DNA from: Verrucomicrobia bacterium UBA1183 | GTDB lineage: Bacteria > Verrucomicrobiota > Verrucomicrobiia > Opitutales > UBA9783 | Reading direction: 5' to 3' | Assembly (NCBI GenBank): GCA_002309885.1 | Contig: DBYP01000006.1 | Coordinates: forward strand, 124,403-154,271 | DNA: 29,869 nt | Shown here: in pieces, positions 6,811 to 14,245 of the stretch | Numbering within the stretch: the stretch's first letter is position 1 | Layout: each line of letters opens with the position of its first letter | Translations under genes and position numbers: made by a program | The notes under the pieces: generated by a model | Told to the model about the DNA's origin: nothing | Seen by the model: the letters and a program-made list of their open reading frames with translations, nothing else | Database searches by the model: none

Positions 6811-7437
6811 ATGAAACATCAAAAGGAATGGGCTGAGTGGAAGCAAAAACGCTTCCATATGTTGAAAAAGTGGTTGCATTATTTGCCGACAAAGGCATCC
6901 CTGAGAAAACATTTCCTTTTTAGAAAATTTGGACAGCTGTTTTTGGATAAATACCCCGAGCTTTGGTCATTTGCGTATGAACCCATGAAGACCGCTTATT
7001 ATGCCGGATGGATACTAACCTTCATGCCGGTTATGGGCATTCAGATACCGCTGGCAATTCTTTTGGCGATCTGTTTTAAGGGTAATGTGATGATTCTGAT
7101 CGCGTTGCAAATGATATCCAACCCCTTCACCATTGGTTTCTTATGGACTTTTGAATACCACATTGGCAAGCTCTTCCTGTGTCTTTTGCCTGTCCAAGAT
7201 CAATTGTTGACTCAAACCACTATTGCACAAACCATTGCGCATACCAACCGCGGTGCATCGTTCGTTAAAGCGACCGTCGCCATTTGTCTCGGTGCCCTCA
7301 TTTTGGGCCTCATTTGTGCAAAAATTTCCTGCATCATTCACAAGCGTATCCTCAAACGTACCTCATTAACGTATGAACAATTCGTTATGCTGAAAGAACA
7401 AAATCAGGAGTCGCCTTCCCAGAAAAAAGAAGATTAG
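6811..7437 (+). CDS. DUF2062 family membrane protein
   Basis: The 208-residue protein has the DUF2062 core: PMKTAYYAGWILTFMPVMGI followed by QIPLAILLAICFKGNVMILI and ALQMISNPFTIGFLW, with the conserved Gly/Pro and the Asn-Pro-Phe-Thr. Three to four membrane segments are visible, the last at VAICLGALILGLICAKI. The N terminus is basic and aromatic, and the C terminus is a charged cytosolic tail. The domain's function is unknown; family members occur near glycosyltransferase and envelope genes. The start at 6811 is chosen because an earlier GTG at 6796 would lie inside tRNA-Cys. No Shine-Dalgarno site precedes it, so it is probably read from the tRNA transcript after processing at the CCA end, which would give a very short leader. 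Confidence 0.75.
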   Translation: MKHQKEWAEWKQKRFHMLKKWLHYLPTKASLRKHFLFRKFGQLFLDKYPELWSFAYEPMKTAYYAGWILTFMPVMGIQIPLAILLAICFKGNVMILIALQMISNPFTIGFLWTFEYHIGKLFLCLLPVQDQLLTQTTIAQTIAHTNRGASFVKATVAICLGALILGLICAKISCIIHKRILKRTSLTYEQFVMLKEQNQESPSQKKED

Positions 7438-7442
7438 TGCAT

Positions 7443-7646
7443 AGAGTGTTGTAATTTTTGAAGGATTTTTTGTAAAAAATCCCTCAAACTCCCTCTTAAA
7501 AGCAGGGCAGCGGCCCTGCACCCTCGTCATTTTGCAACATGGTTGCAAAATTATGAAAGTTTTTGAAGGTTTAAGGGAAGCTTTTTTCAAAAAGTTCCCT
7601 TACAATTTATTCCTTTACAATTTTTTATCTGACGTAAACACATTCT
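7443..7646 (-). repeat. Intergenic hairpin repeat, copy D
   Basis: Full-length in minus orientation, starting about 6 nt after the DUF2062 stop. All four hairpins are present. The outer ends are degenerate: AGAGTGT on the left and GTAAACACATTCT on the right, in place of GTAGACAC. Most of the 335-nt gap between DUF2062 and floA is this element. Confidence 0.85.
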
Positions 7647-7688
7647 CATGTTTGAACTCGTGCAAACCTCCTTTTGTTGCTTTGTTGC

Positions 7689-7704
7689 ACTTCAAGTTTG
7701 AAGT
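7689..7704. promoter_or_regulatory. Palindrome upstream of floA
   Basis: ACTTCAA-GT-TTGAAGT, with 7-bp perfect arms, centred about 40 nt upstream of the floA -35 box. It may be an operator, or the end of a lost mobile element. Confidence 0.3.
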
Positions 7705-7737
7705 TACAGGGATGGGCAAAAAAGCCTTTCTTTTTTC

Positions 7738-7765
7738 TTGTATTAGCAGGTGAATGAAATATAAT
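7738..7765 (+). promoter_or_regulatory. Promoter of floA operon, leaderless
   Basis: TTGTAT (7738-7743), 16-nt spacer, TATAAT (7760-7765). The predicted start is 7772, one base before the ATG at 7773. Confidence 0.5.
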
Positions 7766-7772
7766 ATTTCAT

Positions 7773-8768
7773 ATGGAAAGTATTAGCATATTTTTTGTAG
7801 GATTGGTAATTATTTCCCTGGTGGTTATCGGGGTTGTTTTCTCGTTTTTCAATGTGTGGCTGCGGGCTTGGTTGGCGGGAGCTTATGTCAGCATTCCCAA
7901 TTTGATAGCGATGCGATTAAGGAAGGTACCTTATGGACTGATTGTGGATTGTCGTATTACAGCGGCTAAAGCGGGCATTGAATTGTCCGTAGATGAGTTG
8001 GAAGCGCACTATTTAGCGGAAGGTAATTTAGGGCAAACAGTACAAGCTTTAATTGCGGCGGATAAGGCGGGTATCGAGCTGTCATTTGCGCGTGCTTGTG
8101 CGATCGATTTGGCGACTAAAGGAACCGGCAAGACGGTCATTGAAGCGGTACATACCTCGGTTAATCCCAAAGTTATTGACTGCCCGAAATCGGCTCAGGG
8201 TAAGATCACCATCGATGGTGTTGCTAAGGATGGTATTCAAGTGAAGGTGCGTGCGCGCGTAACGGTTCGCACAAATTTGGATCGGTTTGTAGGAGGCGCG
8301 CAAGAAGATACGATCATTGCTCGTGTGGGCGAAGGTATCGTCGCGACCATCGGTTCTGCGGAAACCTACAAACAGGTATTGGAGACGCCAGATCAAATTT
8401 CGAAAGTTGTTTTGAATCGCGGTTTGGATGTCGGAACGGCTTACGAAATCCTTTCTATCGATATTGCTGACATCGATATTGGCGAAAATGTAGGTGCCAA
8501 ATTGCAGGTATCTCAAGCGGAAGCGAACAAGAATATGGCGCAAGCTCAGGCTGAAATCCGACGCGCAAGTGCGGTGGCATTGGAACAGGAAATGAAGGCG
8601 CGCGTTGAGGAAATGCAAGCCAAGGTTGTCGAAGCACAATCCGCGGTGCCATTAGCGCTAGCTGAAGCTTTCCGTAAAGGTCAGTTGGGCGTTTTTGATT
8701 ATTACAAGCTAGAAAATATTAAGGCCGATACCGATATGCGCCAGGGGTTAGCGAAGTCGGAACGTTAA
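7773..8768 (+). CDS. floA: Flotillin-like protein FloA (YqfA family)
   Basis: At 331 residues this has the full length of FloA. An N-terminal hydrophobic hairpin (residues about 5-35) anchors it in the cytoplasmic membrane. WLRAWLAGAYVSIPNLIAMRLRKVP and GIELSVDELEAHYLAEGNL are family-specific stretches. The SPFH/PHB domain follows (ARVTVRTNLDRFVGGAQEDTIIARVGEGIV), then a heptad-like coiled coil rich in Ala, Glu and Gln (QAEANKNMAQAQAEIRRASAVA). FloA proteins form lipid-raft-like membrane assemblies that organise signalling and secretion complexes. It is the first gene of an operon, 3 nt before the next gene. Confidence 0.93.
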   Translation: MESISIFFVGLVIISLVVIGVVFSFFNVWLRAWLAGAYVSIPNLIAMRLRKVPYGLIVDCRITAAKAGIELSVDELEAHYLAEGNLGQTVQALIAADKAGIELSFARACAIDLATKGTGKTVIEAVHTSVNPKVIDCPKSAQGKITIDGVAKDGIQVKVRARVTVRTNLDRFVGGAQEDTIIARVGEGIVATIGSAETYKQVLETPDQISKVVLNRGLDVGTAYEILSIDIADIDIGENVGAKLQVSQAEANKNMAQAQAEIRRASAVALEQEMKARVEEMQAKVVEAQSAVPLALAEAFRKGQLGVFDYYKLENIKADTDMRQGLAKSER

Positions 8769-8771
8769 GAA

Positions 8772-9212
8772 ATGGATTGGCAAGACGTATTTTCACTTAT
8801 CATCTTCCTTCTGTTGGTAACGTTTTCTAAGAAAAAGAAGCCGATAGATGAGGATGAATCCTCTTCGGAAGAAGCACCCACCTTTTCAGAAATCGACACC
8901 GTTCGAAAGAAAATTGAAGCGTTGAAGCGGCAGCGAAGCGGTGTACCGAAGGAAAATGTTGCGACACAAGGAAAGCCTGTAAAGGAACGTCCTATTTTTT
9001 CGGCTTACAAACATTTACCTGAGCCGGAAACGGTGGAATCTACCGCGCGTCTTGAAGTAACCCCCATAGCATCTGTGGAGGAAACGCCAAAAGAAGTAAT
9101 GAAATCGATTGACCTTCCGCGAAAAAGGTCTAGATTGCATGATTGGGTTGTTGGTCAAATTGTTTTGGGAACACCCGCCTACAGACGTTATGGAAATTGC
9201 ATTCATCGCTAA
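8772..9212 (+). CDS. Hypothetical membrane-anchored protein in the floA operon
   Basis: This 146-residue protein has one N-terminal membrane segment (VFSLIIFLLLVTF), a basic stop-transfer KKKK and then a charged, probably disordered middle rich in Glu, Lys and Pro. The last 30 residues (RLHDWVVGQIVLGTPAYRRYG) look like a short conserved module; small genes next to floA in related bacteria often end in a comparable helix with a Pro-containing turn, as far as I recall. It starts 3 nt after floA and overlaps the M50 gene, so co-expression is likely. The function is unknown. Confidence 0.65.
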   Translation: MDWQDVFSLIIFLLLVTFSKKKKPIDEDESSSEEAPTFSEIDTVRKKIEALKRQRSGVPKENVATQGKPVKERPIFSAYKHLPEPETVESTARLEVTPIASVEETPKEVMKSIDLPRKRSRLHDWVVGQIVLGTPAYRRYGNCIHR

Positions 9213-9825
9213 GAATCTTTTGTGGTTTTTTCTGCTGCTCATCAGTTTGTCGATACATGAGTGGGGGCATGCTTTTGTTGCGGATAAATTGGGCGATCCA
9301 ACACCTCGAAGCTTGGGCCGTGTTACGCTGAATCCCCTTGCTCATGCGGATCTTTTTGGCACCATCATTTTCCCCCTGCTCTGTATCTTCATGTCATCGG
9401 GAATATTGTTCGGTTGGGGACGTCCAGTTCCTATCGATATTAGGAATTTCAAACGCCCAGAACTTTATACAATACTTGCCGGAAGCGCAGGATTTTTGGG
9501 CAATTTGCTGCTATGTTTGATCGCATCGTTCGTGTTAGCATTTGGGCAAAAGTACTACCTCATTGGCTACAGCTTGTTGGAATTGAACGCCTTGCTGATT
9601 GCATTTAATTTGCTTCCGATTCCAGGCCTGGACGGATTTTATCTCGTTCGTTACTTGACAAAAATGTCCGATGCGACCGTTGAATTTTTAAGCCATTGGG
9701 GCTTTTTTATCTTGCTTATACTCATCAACGTGCCCATGTTTCGAGCATTATTGAGCTTTTTTATCCAAAAAATTGTCGTGGTTTTCATTCAAATTAGCGT
9801 ATTCATGCATGGCTTGCTGGCTTAG
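9190..9825 (+). CDS. Site-2 protease-like zinc metalloprotease (peptidase M50)
   Basis: The catalytic HEWGH (HExxH, residues 23-27) sits inside the first membrane helix, and FVADKLGDPTPRSLGRVTLNP is the typical sequence after it. The second zinc motif is in LLIAFNLLPIPGLDG, whose Asp completes the site. Four to five further hydrophobic segments follow (GTIIFPLLCIFM, AGSAGFLGNLLLCLIASFV, FFILLILINV). This is the short, rhomboid-sized M50 group without a PDZ domain. The ATG at 9190 overlaps the preceding gene by 23 nt. An in-frame ATG at 9139, with AAAGG about 11 nt upstream, would add 17 residues and is a real alternative. Substrates are unknown; membrane-anchored regulators are usual for the family. 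Confidence 0.85.
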   Translation: MEIAFIAKNLLWFFLLLISLSIHEWGHAFVADKLGDPTPRSLGRVTLNPLAHADLFGTIIFPLLCIFMSSGILFGWGRPVPIDIRNFKRPELYTILAGSAGFLGNLLLCLIASFVLAFGQKYYLIGYSLLELNALLIAFNLLPIPGLDGFYLVRYLTKMSDATVEFLSHWGFFILLILINVPMFRALLSFFIQKIVVVFIQISVFMHGLLA

Positions 9826-10078
9826 ACTCGTTTTTCTTGTGTGCTTCACCCTACCAATAGCTTTCGGCGTTAAACGTATGCCACTGCAACAAGGGAGGAT
9901 AATCGATGGCCACAAATTAGCAGTTAAACCCAACGTGCGTTATTCTTGTAAAGTATTCCGAATGGAGGCTAAGACGCCTACTCTTTTAATGTACAAAGAA
10001 ATTGAAGATAAAAAGATTTTAACAAAAAAATACATGCCCAATAATTTTACAAAAATACATTGTGATAAAAAGTTATAA
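9809..10078 (+). CDS. Small secreted hypothetical protein, 3' end inside a repeat
   Basis: An 89-residue frame overlaps the end of the M50 gene by 17 nt. Its N terminus looks like a Sec signal peptide: MACWLRLVFLVCFTLPIAFG followed by a basic mature region (VKRMPLQQGR). The rest (YSCKVFRMEAKTPTLLMYKEI) has no recognisable family. The last codons and the stop lie in GATAAAAAGTTATAA, which is also the left flank of repeat copy E (the same bases occur in copy F). The natural C terminus may therefore have been replaced when the element inserted. Overlap with the upstream gene suggests coupled translation. Confidence 0.45.
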   Translation: MACWLRLVFLVCFTLPIAFGVKRMPLQQGRIIDGHKLAVKPNVRYSCKVFRMEAKTPTLLMYKEIEDKKILTKKYMPNNFTKIHCDKKL

Positions 10079-10271
10079 AAGCATAAACCCTAAGGGAACT
10101 TTTTGAAAAAAGTTCCCTTAAAACCCTCAAAAACTTTCATAATTTTGCAACAATGTTGCAAAATGACGGGGGTGCAGGGCCGCTGCCCTGCTTTTAAGAG
10201 GGAGTTTGAGGAATTTTTTACAAAAAATCCTTCAAAAACGTAATATTTCTAGTTTATGTAGACACGCCCTA
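10064..10271 (+). repeat. Intergenic hairpin repeat, copy E
   Basis: Nearly complete: left flank GATAAAAAGTTATAAAAG, four hairpins, then TTCTAGTTTATGTAGACACG on the right with the intact terminal GTAGACAC (10258-10265). It fills the gap between the convergent floA operon and the uvrA-like gene and supplies the stop codon of the small frame 9809-10078. Confidence 0.9.
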
Positions 10272-10307
10272 GTAAAGAAGAATTTCGTTAACCCGCAAGC
10301 ATGCTAT

Positions 10308-12785
10308 TTACAAATACCGCCCTGTGATACTTTCCGAAATAGCTTTGACTTCTTGAGGGGTTCCTTGGGCGATAATTCTCCCTCCGGCTTCTCCACCACC
10401 TGGCCCCATATCAATGATATAATCTGCGTTACGAATGACATCCAGATCGTGTTCGATGACGATAACTGTTGCTCCATTGTCTATCAGAGATTGAAATACG
10501 TGTATTAAAGATTGAACGTCTAAAGGATGCAAACCTATCGTAGGTTCATCAAAAACGAATACCGATGTGGCTTGATTTTTCCCCATCTCACTTGCAAGCT
10601 TCAAACGTTGCGCCTCTCCACCGGACAACCCAGGCGTCTCTTCACCCAGCGTTAAATACCCTAGCCCCAATTGTTGCAATATTTTCAGGCGCTGATGAAT
10701 CGGTTTTAAATCCTTACAGGCATCCAGGGCGGTATGGATATCTTGAGCCATTAGGTCGGGTAGCGCATAACTTTGACCATTACGATTCCGGTAACGAATC
10801 TCATCTGCCGCTTTCGAATATCGCGAACCTCTACATTTGGGACAAGGAATTGTAACATCGGGCAAAAATTGGACATCCAGATTGATTTCTCCCGTTCCAT
10901 CGCAATCGGGACACCTTAATTTGCCGGTGTTATAAGAAAAATCACCCGATTTGTAGCCCAATTTTTTGGCATCTTCGGTCTTTGCAAACACCTTTCTTAA
11001 TTCATCATGGACATCGGCATAAGTTGCGACCGTCGAACGGACATTGATGCCAATGGGGCTTGCGTCAATCAATTTCACTTGACGAATACCTTCGGCCTTA
11101 ATGTTGCGGATATGTTTGGGTAATTTTTTATTTTGCGTAATGGCTTCTAACGCAGGAATCAAGCTTTCCAAAACCATGGTTGTTTTCCCGGAACCTGAAA
11201 CACCCGTTACGACGGTTAATCGCCCCAAAGGTATGCTTACTTCCAAGGGTTTTACGGTGTGAATAGCTCCTGTCGAAAGATGAATTTCCCCTTTAGCAAA
11301 CAGGGCTTCGGCAGAAATTTGTTCGCGGATTATTTTTGTGGATTTTCCAACAAGGAAGGGTGCAATTTGCGATACACTGCTATTTTTTACATCATCGAGT
11401 GTACCCTGCGCAATGATTTGACCGCCTTTAGCCCCAGCTTGAGGTCCTAATTCGATAAGCCAGTTGGATTCCGATAAAATTTGCGTATCATGATCAACTA
11501 AAACAACCGAATTTCCATCAGCTACCAGATCGTGAATGACTCCGTTCAAACCGACAATATTGAAGGGATGAAGTCCAATGGAAGGCTCATCCAACACGTA
11601 AAGAACACCCGTTGTACGATTACGAACGGCACGTGCAAGTTGCATCCGTTGGCGTTCTCCTGTAGACAATGTAGATGAAGCTCGATCCAACGTTAGATAA
11701 CCCAAACCTAAGTCCATAAGCCGTTTTGCGGCTGATTGAAAAGACTCGCAGATGCTTTCGGCCATAGGGCGCATGTCTTGAGGTAAAGAACTGGGCACAT
11801 GGGCAACCCAAACAATAAGTTCATTCAATGTTTTTTTGCAAACTTCGCCCAACGAAATACCTTGCAACTTTGGAGCACGTGCCGCTTCCGAAAGGCGTGT
11901 GCCTTGGCAATGCGGACAAATTTCTTGCTTCAAAAACTTCTCAACACGTTTCATCCCTTGTTCGTCTTTTACCTTCGATAAAGCGTTTTCGACGGTATAG
12001 GTCGCATTATAATAGGTAAAATCAAGTTCGCCGGCCGAATTAGAACTTTTGGCTTTATAAAAAATGTGTTTCTTTTCCGCCGGACCATAGAAGACAATAT
12101 CCTTTTCGTGCTCCGTCAAATCTTTAAAAGGGATATGCGTACGAACACCCATAGCTCGGCAAACATCCACCATTAAAGACCACATCAAAGAGTTCCAAGG
12201 AGCCACCGCACCCTGTTCGATGGTTAACGATTCGTCGGGTACCAACGTGGTTGGATCTACGGTTCGAATGATGCCCGTTCCATCGCATTTGGGACAAGCT
12301 CCTTGGCTATTAAAGGCCAATTCTTCCGCACCGGGAGCAAAAAACGCTGCACCACAGGTAGGACAAACCAGCTTTTGTTCCGCAGCAACGGCCAAGGTTG
12401 GCGATAAATAGTGACCGTTAGGGCATCGATGATGCGCAAGGCGCGAAAACATTAAACGAATGCTGTTGAGTAACTCCGTACCGGTTCCAAAAGTGCTTCG
12501 TATGCCAGGAATGCCAGGGCGTTGATGCAAAGCCAATGCCGCTGGAACGTGTAATATTTCATCCACTTGAGCTTTAGCCGCTTGTGTCATTCGACGTCGA
12601 GTATAGGTAGAAAGCGATTCTAAATAACGTCTTGAGCCTTCTGCATAAAGGACCCCCAGTGCTAAAGAAGATTTTCCAGAACCCGAAACGCCTGCGATTC
12701 CAACGATTTGATGCAAAGGAACATCCACATCTATGTTTTTCAAATTGTGAACTCTAGCGCCCCGAATCTCTATTTTTTCTACCAT
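10308..12785 (-). CDS. UvrA paralogue (UvrA2-like ABC ATPase) lacking the UvrB-binding domain
   Basis: The 825-residue protein carries two ABC ATPase halves with Walker A GVSGSGKSS (residues 32-40) and GVSGSGKTT in the second half. There are ABC signatures STLSTGERQRMQLARA and TPGLSGGEAQRLKLASE, and zinc motifs CPKCDGTG, CPHCQGTR and a CPDCDGTG...CPKCRGSR module. Canonical UvrA is about 940 residues, with a UvrB-binding domain of about 110 residues between CPxC motifs. Here only about 20 residues separate Cys121 (CPNGHYLSP) from Cys141 (CPTCGAAFF), so that domain is absent. Family relatives of this form include Deinococcus UvrA2 and antibiotic self-resistance DrrC-type proteins. It may act in DNA damage tolerance without UvrB. 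The start ATG at 12785 is preferred to an upstream TTG. Confidence 0.85.
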   Translation of the reverse strand: MVEKIEIRGARVHNLKNIDVDVPLHQIVGIAGVSGSGKSSLALGVLYAEGSRRYLESLSTYTRRRMTQAAKAQVDEILHVPAALALHQRPGIPGIRSTFGTGTELLNSIRLMFSRLAHHRCPNGHYLSPTLAVAAEQKLVCPTCGAAFFAPGAEELAFNSQGACPKCDGTGIIRTVDPTTLVPDESLTIEQGAVAPWNSLMWSLMVDVCRAMGVRTHIPFKDLTEHEKDIVFYGPAEKKHIFYKAKSSNSAGELDFTYYNATYTVENALSKVKDEQGMKRVEKFLKQEICPHCQGTRLSEAARAPKLQGISLGEVCKKTLNELIVWVAHVPSSLPQDMRPMAESICESFQSAAKRLMDLGLGYLTLDRASSTLSTGERQRMQLARAVRNRTTGVLYVLDEPSIGLHPFNIVGLNGVIHDLVADGNSVVLVDHDTQILSESNWLIELGPQAGAKGGQIIAQGTLDDVKNSSVSQIAPFLVGKSTKIIREQISAEALFAKGEIHLSTGAIHTVKPLEVSIPLGRLTVVTGVSGSGKTTMVLESLIPALEAITQNKKLPKHIRNIKAEGIRQVKLIDASPIGINVRSTVATYADVHDELRKVFAKTEDAKKLGYKSGDFSYNTGKLRCPDCDGTGEINLDVQFLPDVTIPCPKCRGSRYSKAADEIRYRNRNGQSYALPDLMAQDIHTALDACKDLKPIHQRLKILQQLGLGYLTLGEETPGLSGGEAQRLKLASEMGKNQATSVFVFDEPTIGLHPLDVQSLIHVFQSLIDNGATVIVIEHDLDVIRNADYIIDMGPGGGEAGGRIIAQGTPQEVKAISESITGRYL

Positions 12786-12957
12786 AAACAAAGTTCTTAC
12801 TCAACAATTCTCATCCCTATCATGAAACCTAACATCGGTCGGGTTCTCTGTCAATTTTTATCCATACCAAGCTTAATCCTACGGCAATATTCGCTCGTAA
12901 GTAGCGTTTTTTATAAAAAAAACAATTTTCCCCTAAACTTAATTGAAATAATGCCGA

Positions 12958-12963
12958 TATATA
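12958..12963 (+). promoter_or_regulatory. Possible -10 box of the WH2-repeat gene
   Basis: TATATA ends 7 nt before the ATG at 12971, so transcription would start at or next to the ATG. No good -35 hexamer is found at 16-18 nt, so the gene may use an activator or be weakly expressed. The divergent uvrA-like gene begins 186 nt upstream. Confidence 0.3.
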
Positions 12964-12970
12964 TAGTACC

Positions 12971-13906
12971 ATGAAAAGAATAAATTTGATACTATTAATA
13001 GGGATGGCTCTTATCTGTAGTGCAGAGGGAGCTGGTAATTCGGAAGAACCAATCAGATACGATAGAGCTTGGGGGAGACTTAATTACACCGCATTTTCCC
13101 ACCTTGATGTTACATTTGATCAGACGGATTTGAGACACGTAAAATCCTCCATGATTCCAGGAAGTTTAAAAATTCCTAACGGCGTTACGCATGTTTTCCT
13201 AAAGTTATCAGGATCTTTCGATTTGATTGAATTCCCTGAAACGGTAAAATTCGTTAACAAAGATATTTTTGATAAATGCAATGTAAAAACAATTTTATTA
13301 AATGACAAAACCGCGGAAAGACTTTTACGTAAGGGAACGGGAGAAAACACAGAAGAGAACTTACGTAAGTACTTTTCTTTGAATGATAACATTGAAATTA
13401 TTGTAAATGGATCAAATAAAACCCAAAATCCGAACTTTTCTGCCCCCGAAAAACCTGAGGCAACTCCAGAAAATCCTCTCCTAAATGAAATTCGGAATTT
13501 CGATAGAAGCAAATTAAAGCATAACGAAGAACCTACGTCGCCCAATGCGGCCCCTGAAAATCCCTTTCTAAATGAAATTCAGAATTTCGATAGAAGCAAA
13601 TTAAAGCATAATGAAGACCCCAAGTCGCCTAATGTGGCTCCTGAAAATCCCTTCTTGAATGAAATTCAGAATTTCGATAAAAACAAATTAAAGCATAAGG
13701 AAGACCCCAAGTCGCCCAATGCGGCCCCTGAAAATCCCTTCTTAAATGAAATTCAGAATTTCGATAGAAGCAAATTAAAGACTCAAGAGCCTCAAGAAAG
13801 ACCTAAAACATGGGATCCTTTAGCAAAAGAATTGCTTGAAAAAATAGAATACCAGGAAGACGACACAAACAAAGCAAGTCCCGATGATACAGATTGGGAA
13901 GATTAA
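12971..13906 (+). CDS. Secreted protein with four WH2/beta-thymosin-like actin-binding repeats
   Basis: The 311-residue protein begins with a Sec signal peptide (MKRINLILLIGMALICSAEGAG). Residues about 60-150 contain a short beta-rich segment (LKIPNGVTHVFLKLSG, LIEFPETVKFVNKDIFDKC) resembling degenerate BspA-type leucine-rich repeats. From residue 167 come four 29-residue repeats: 167-195, 196-224, 225-253 and from 254. Each has the core ENPFLNEIQNFDRSKLK. This matches the WH2/beta-thymosin pattern, an amphipathic helix (LLxEIxxF) followed by the LKK-like linker; vertebrate thymosin-beta has EIEKFDKSKLKKTE. Such motifs bind monomeric actin, and tandem arrays nucleate or sequester it, as in Vibrio VopL/VopF. 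The tail is acidic. No membrane anchor or autotransporter domain is visible. Actin binding is inferred from the motif only. Confidence 0.85.
   Translation: MKRINLILLIGMALICSAEGAGNSEEPIRYDRAWGRLNYTAFSHLDVTFDQTDLRHVKSSMIPGSLKIPNGVTHVFLKLSGSFDLIEFPETVKFVNKDIFDKCNVKTILLNDKTAERLLRKGTGENTEENLRKYFSLNDNIEIIVNGSNKTQNPNFSAPEKPEATPENPLLNEIRNFDRSKLKHNEEPTSPNAAPENPFLNEIQNFDRSKLKHNEDPKSPNVAPENPFLNEIQNFDKNKLKHKEDPKSPNAAPENPFLNEIQNFDRSKLKTQEPQERPKTWDPLAKELLEKIEYQEDDTNKASPDDTDWED
13469..13800 (+). repeat. Four 87-bp coding repeats (WH2 units)
   Basis: Units start at 13469, 13556, 13643 and 13730, each 87 bp (29 codons), in register with the reading frame. Units 2-4 are closer to each other than to unit 1 (ENPFLNEIQ against ENPLLNEIR), suggesting recent duplication. 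Confidence 0.9.
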
Positions 13907-13941
13907 ATGTGACATCGAAACACAATAGCTATAAAAAAGAA

Positions 13942-13965
13942 GGCACATTCGTAATAGGATGTGCC
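13942..13965 (-). terminator. Hairpin with T-run on the minus strand
   Basis: GGCACAT (13942-13948) and ATGTGCC (13959-13965) form a 7-bp stem with a 10-nt loop. On the minus strand it is followed by TTCTTTTTT, the classical intrinsic terminator form. It would stop minus-strand transcripts reading on from rnhC through repeat copy F. On the plus strand it may still slow transcription of the WH2 gene. Confidence 0.6.
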
Positions 13966-14015
13966 GAAAAATTTAATGTCACACAAATAATATTTCCTTA
14001 CCCGCCATTTTTAAA

Positions 14016-14238
14016 GTGTGTCTACATAAACTAGAAATATTACGTTTTTGAAGGATTTTTTGTAAAAAATCCCTCAAACCCCCTCTTAAAAGCAGGGCAG
14101 CGGCCCTGCACCCTCGTCATTTTGCAGCATTGCTGCAAAATAAGGAAAAAGTTTTTGAGGGTTTAAGGGAAGCTTTTTTCAAAAAGTTCCCTTATAACTC
14201 ATTCTTTTATAACTTTTTATCTTCCGTAGACACGCTCT
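14016..14238 (-). repeat. Intergenic hairpin repeat, copy F (best-preserved, both termini intact)
   Basis: GTGTCTAC (14018-14025) and GTAGACAC (14226-14233) form terminal inverted repeats; AG.GTGTCTAC extends them to 10 of 11 bases. All four hairpins are present. The second hairpin reads TTTTGCAGC/GCTGCAAAA where other copies have GCAAC/GTTGC, a paired change that keeps the stem. The element ends about 8 nt from the rnhC stop codon. The rest of the gap 13907-14015 holds the terminator. Confidence 0.95.
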
Positions 14239-14245
14239 AGAAATT

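Noticed and set aside
8082..8639. Long minus-strand frame inside floA
   Set aside because: It is a shadow of the FloA coding sequence, with no start signal and no recognisable domain.
13942..13965. Intrinsic terminator for the WH2-repeat gene on the plus strand
   Set aside because: The stem is followed by GAAAAATTT and no T-run on that strand; the T-run is on the minus strand.
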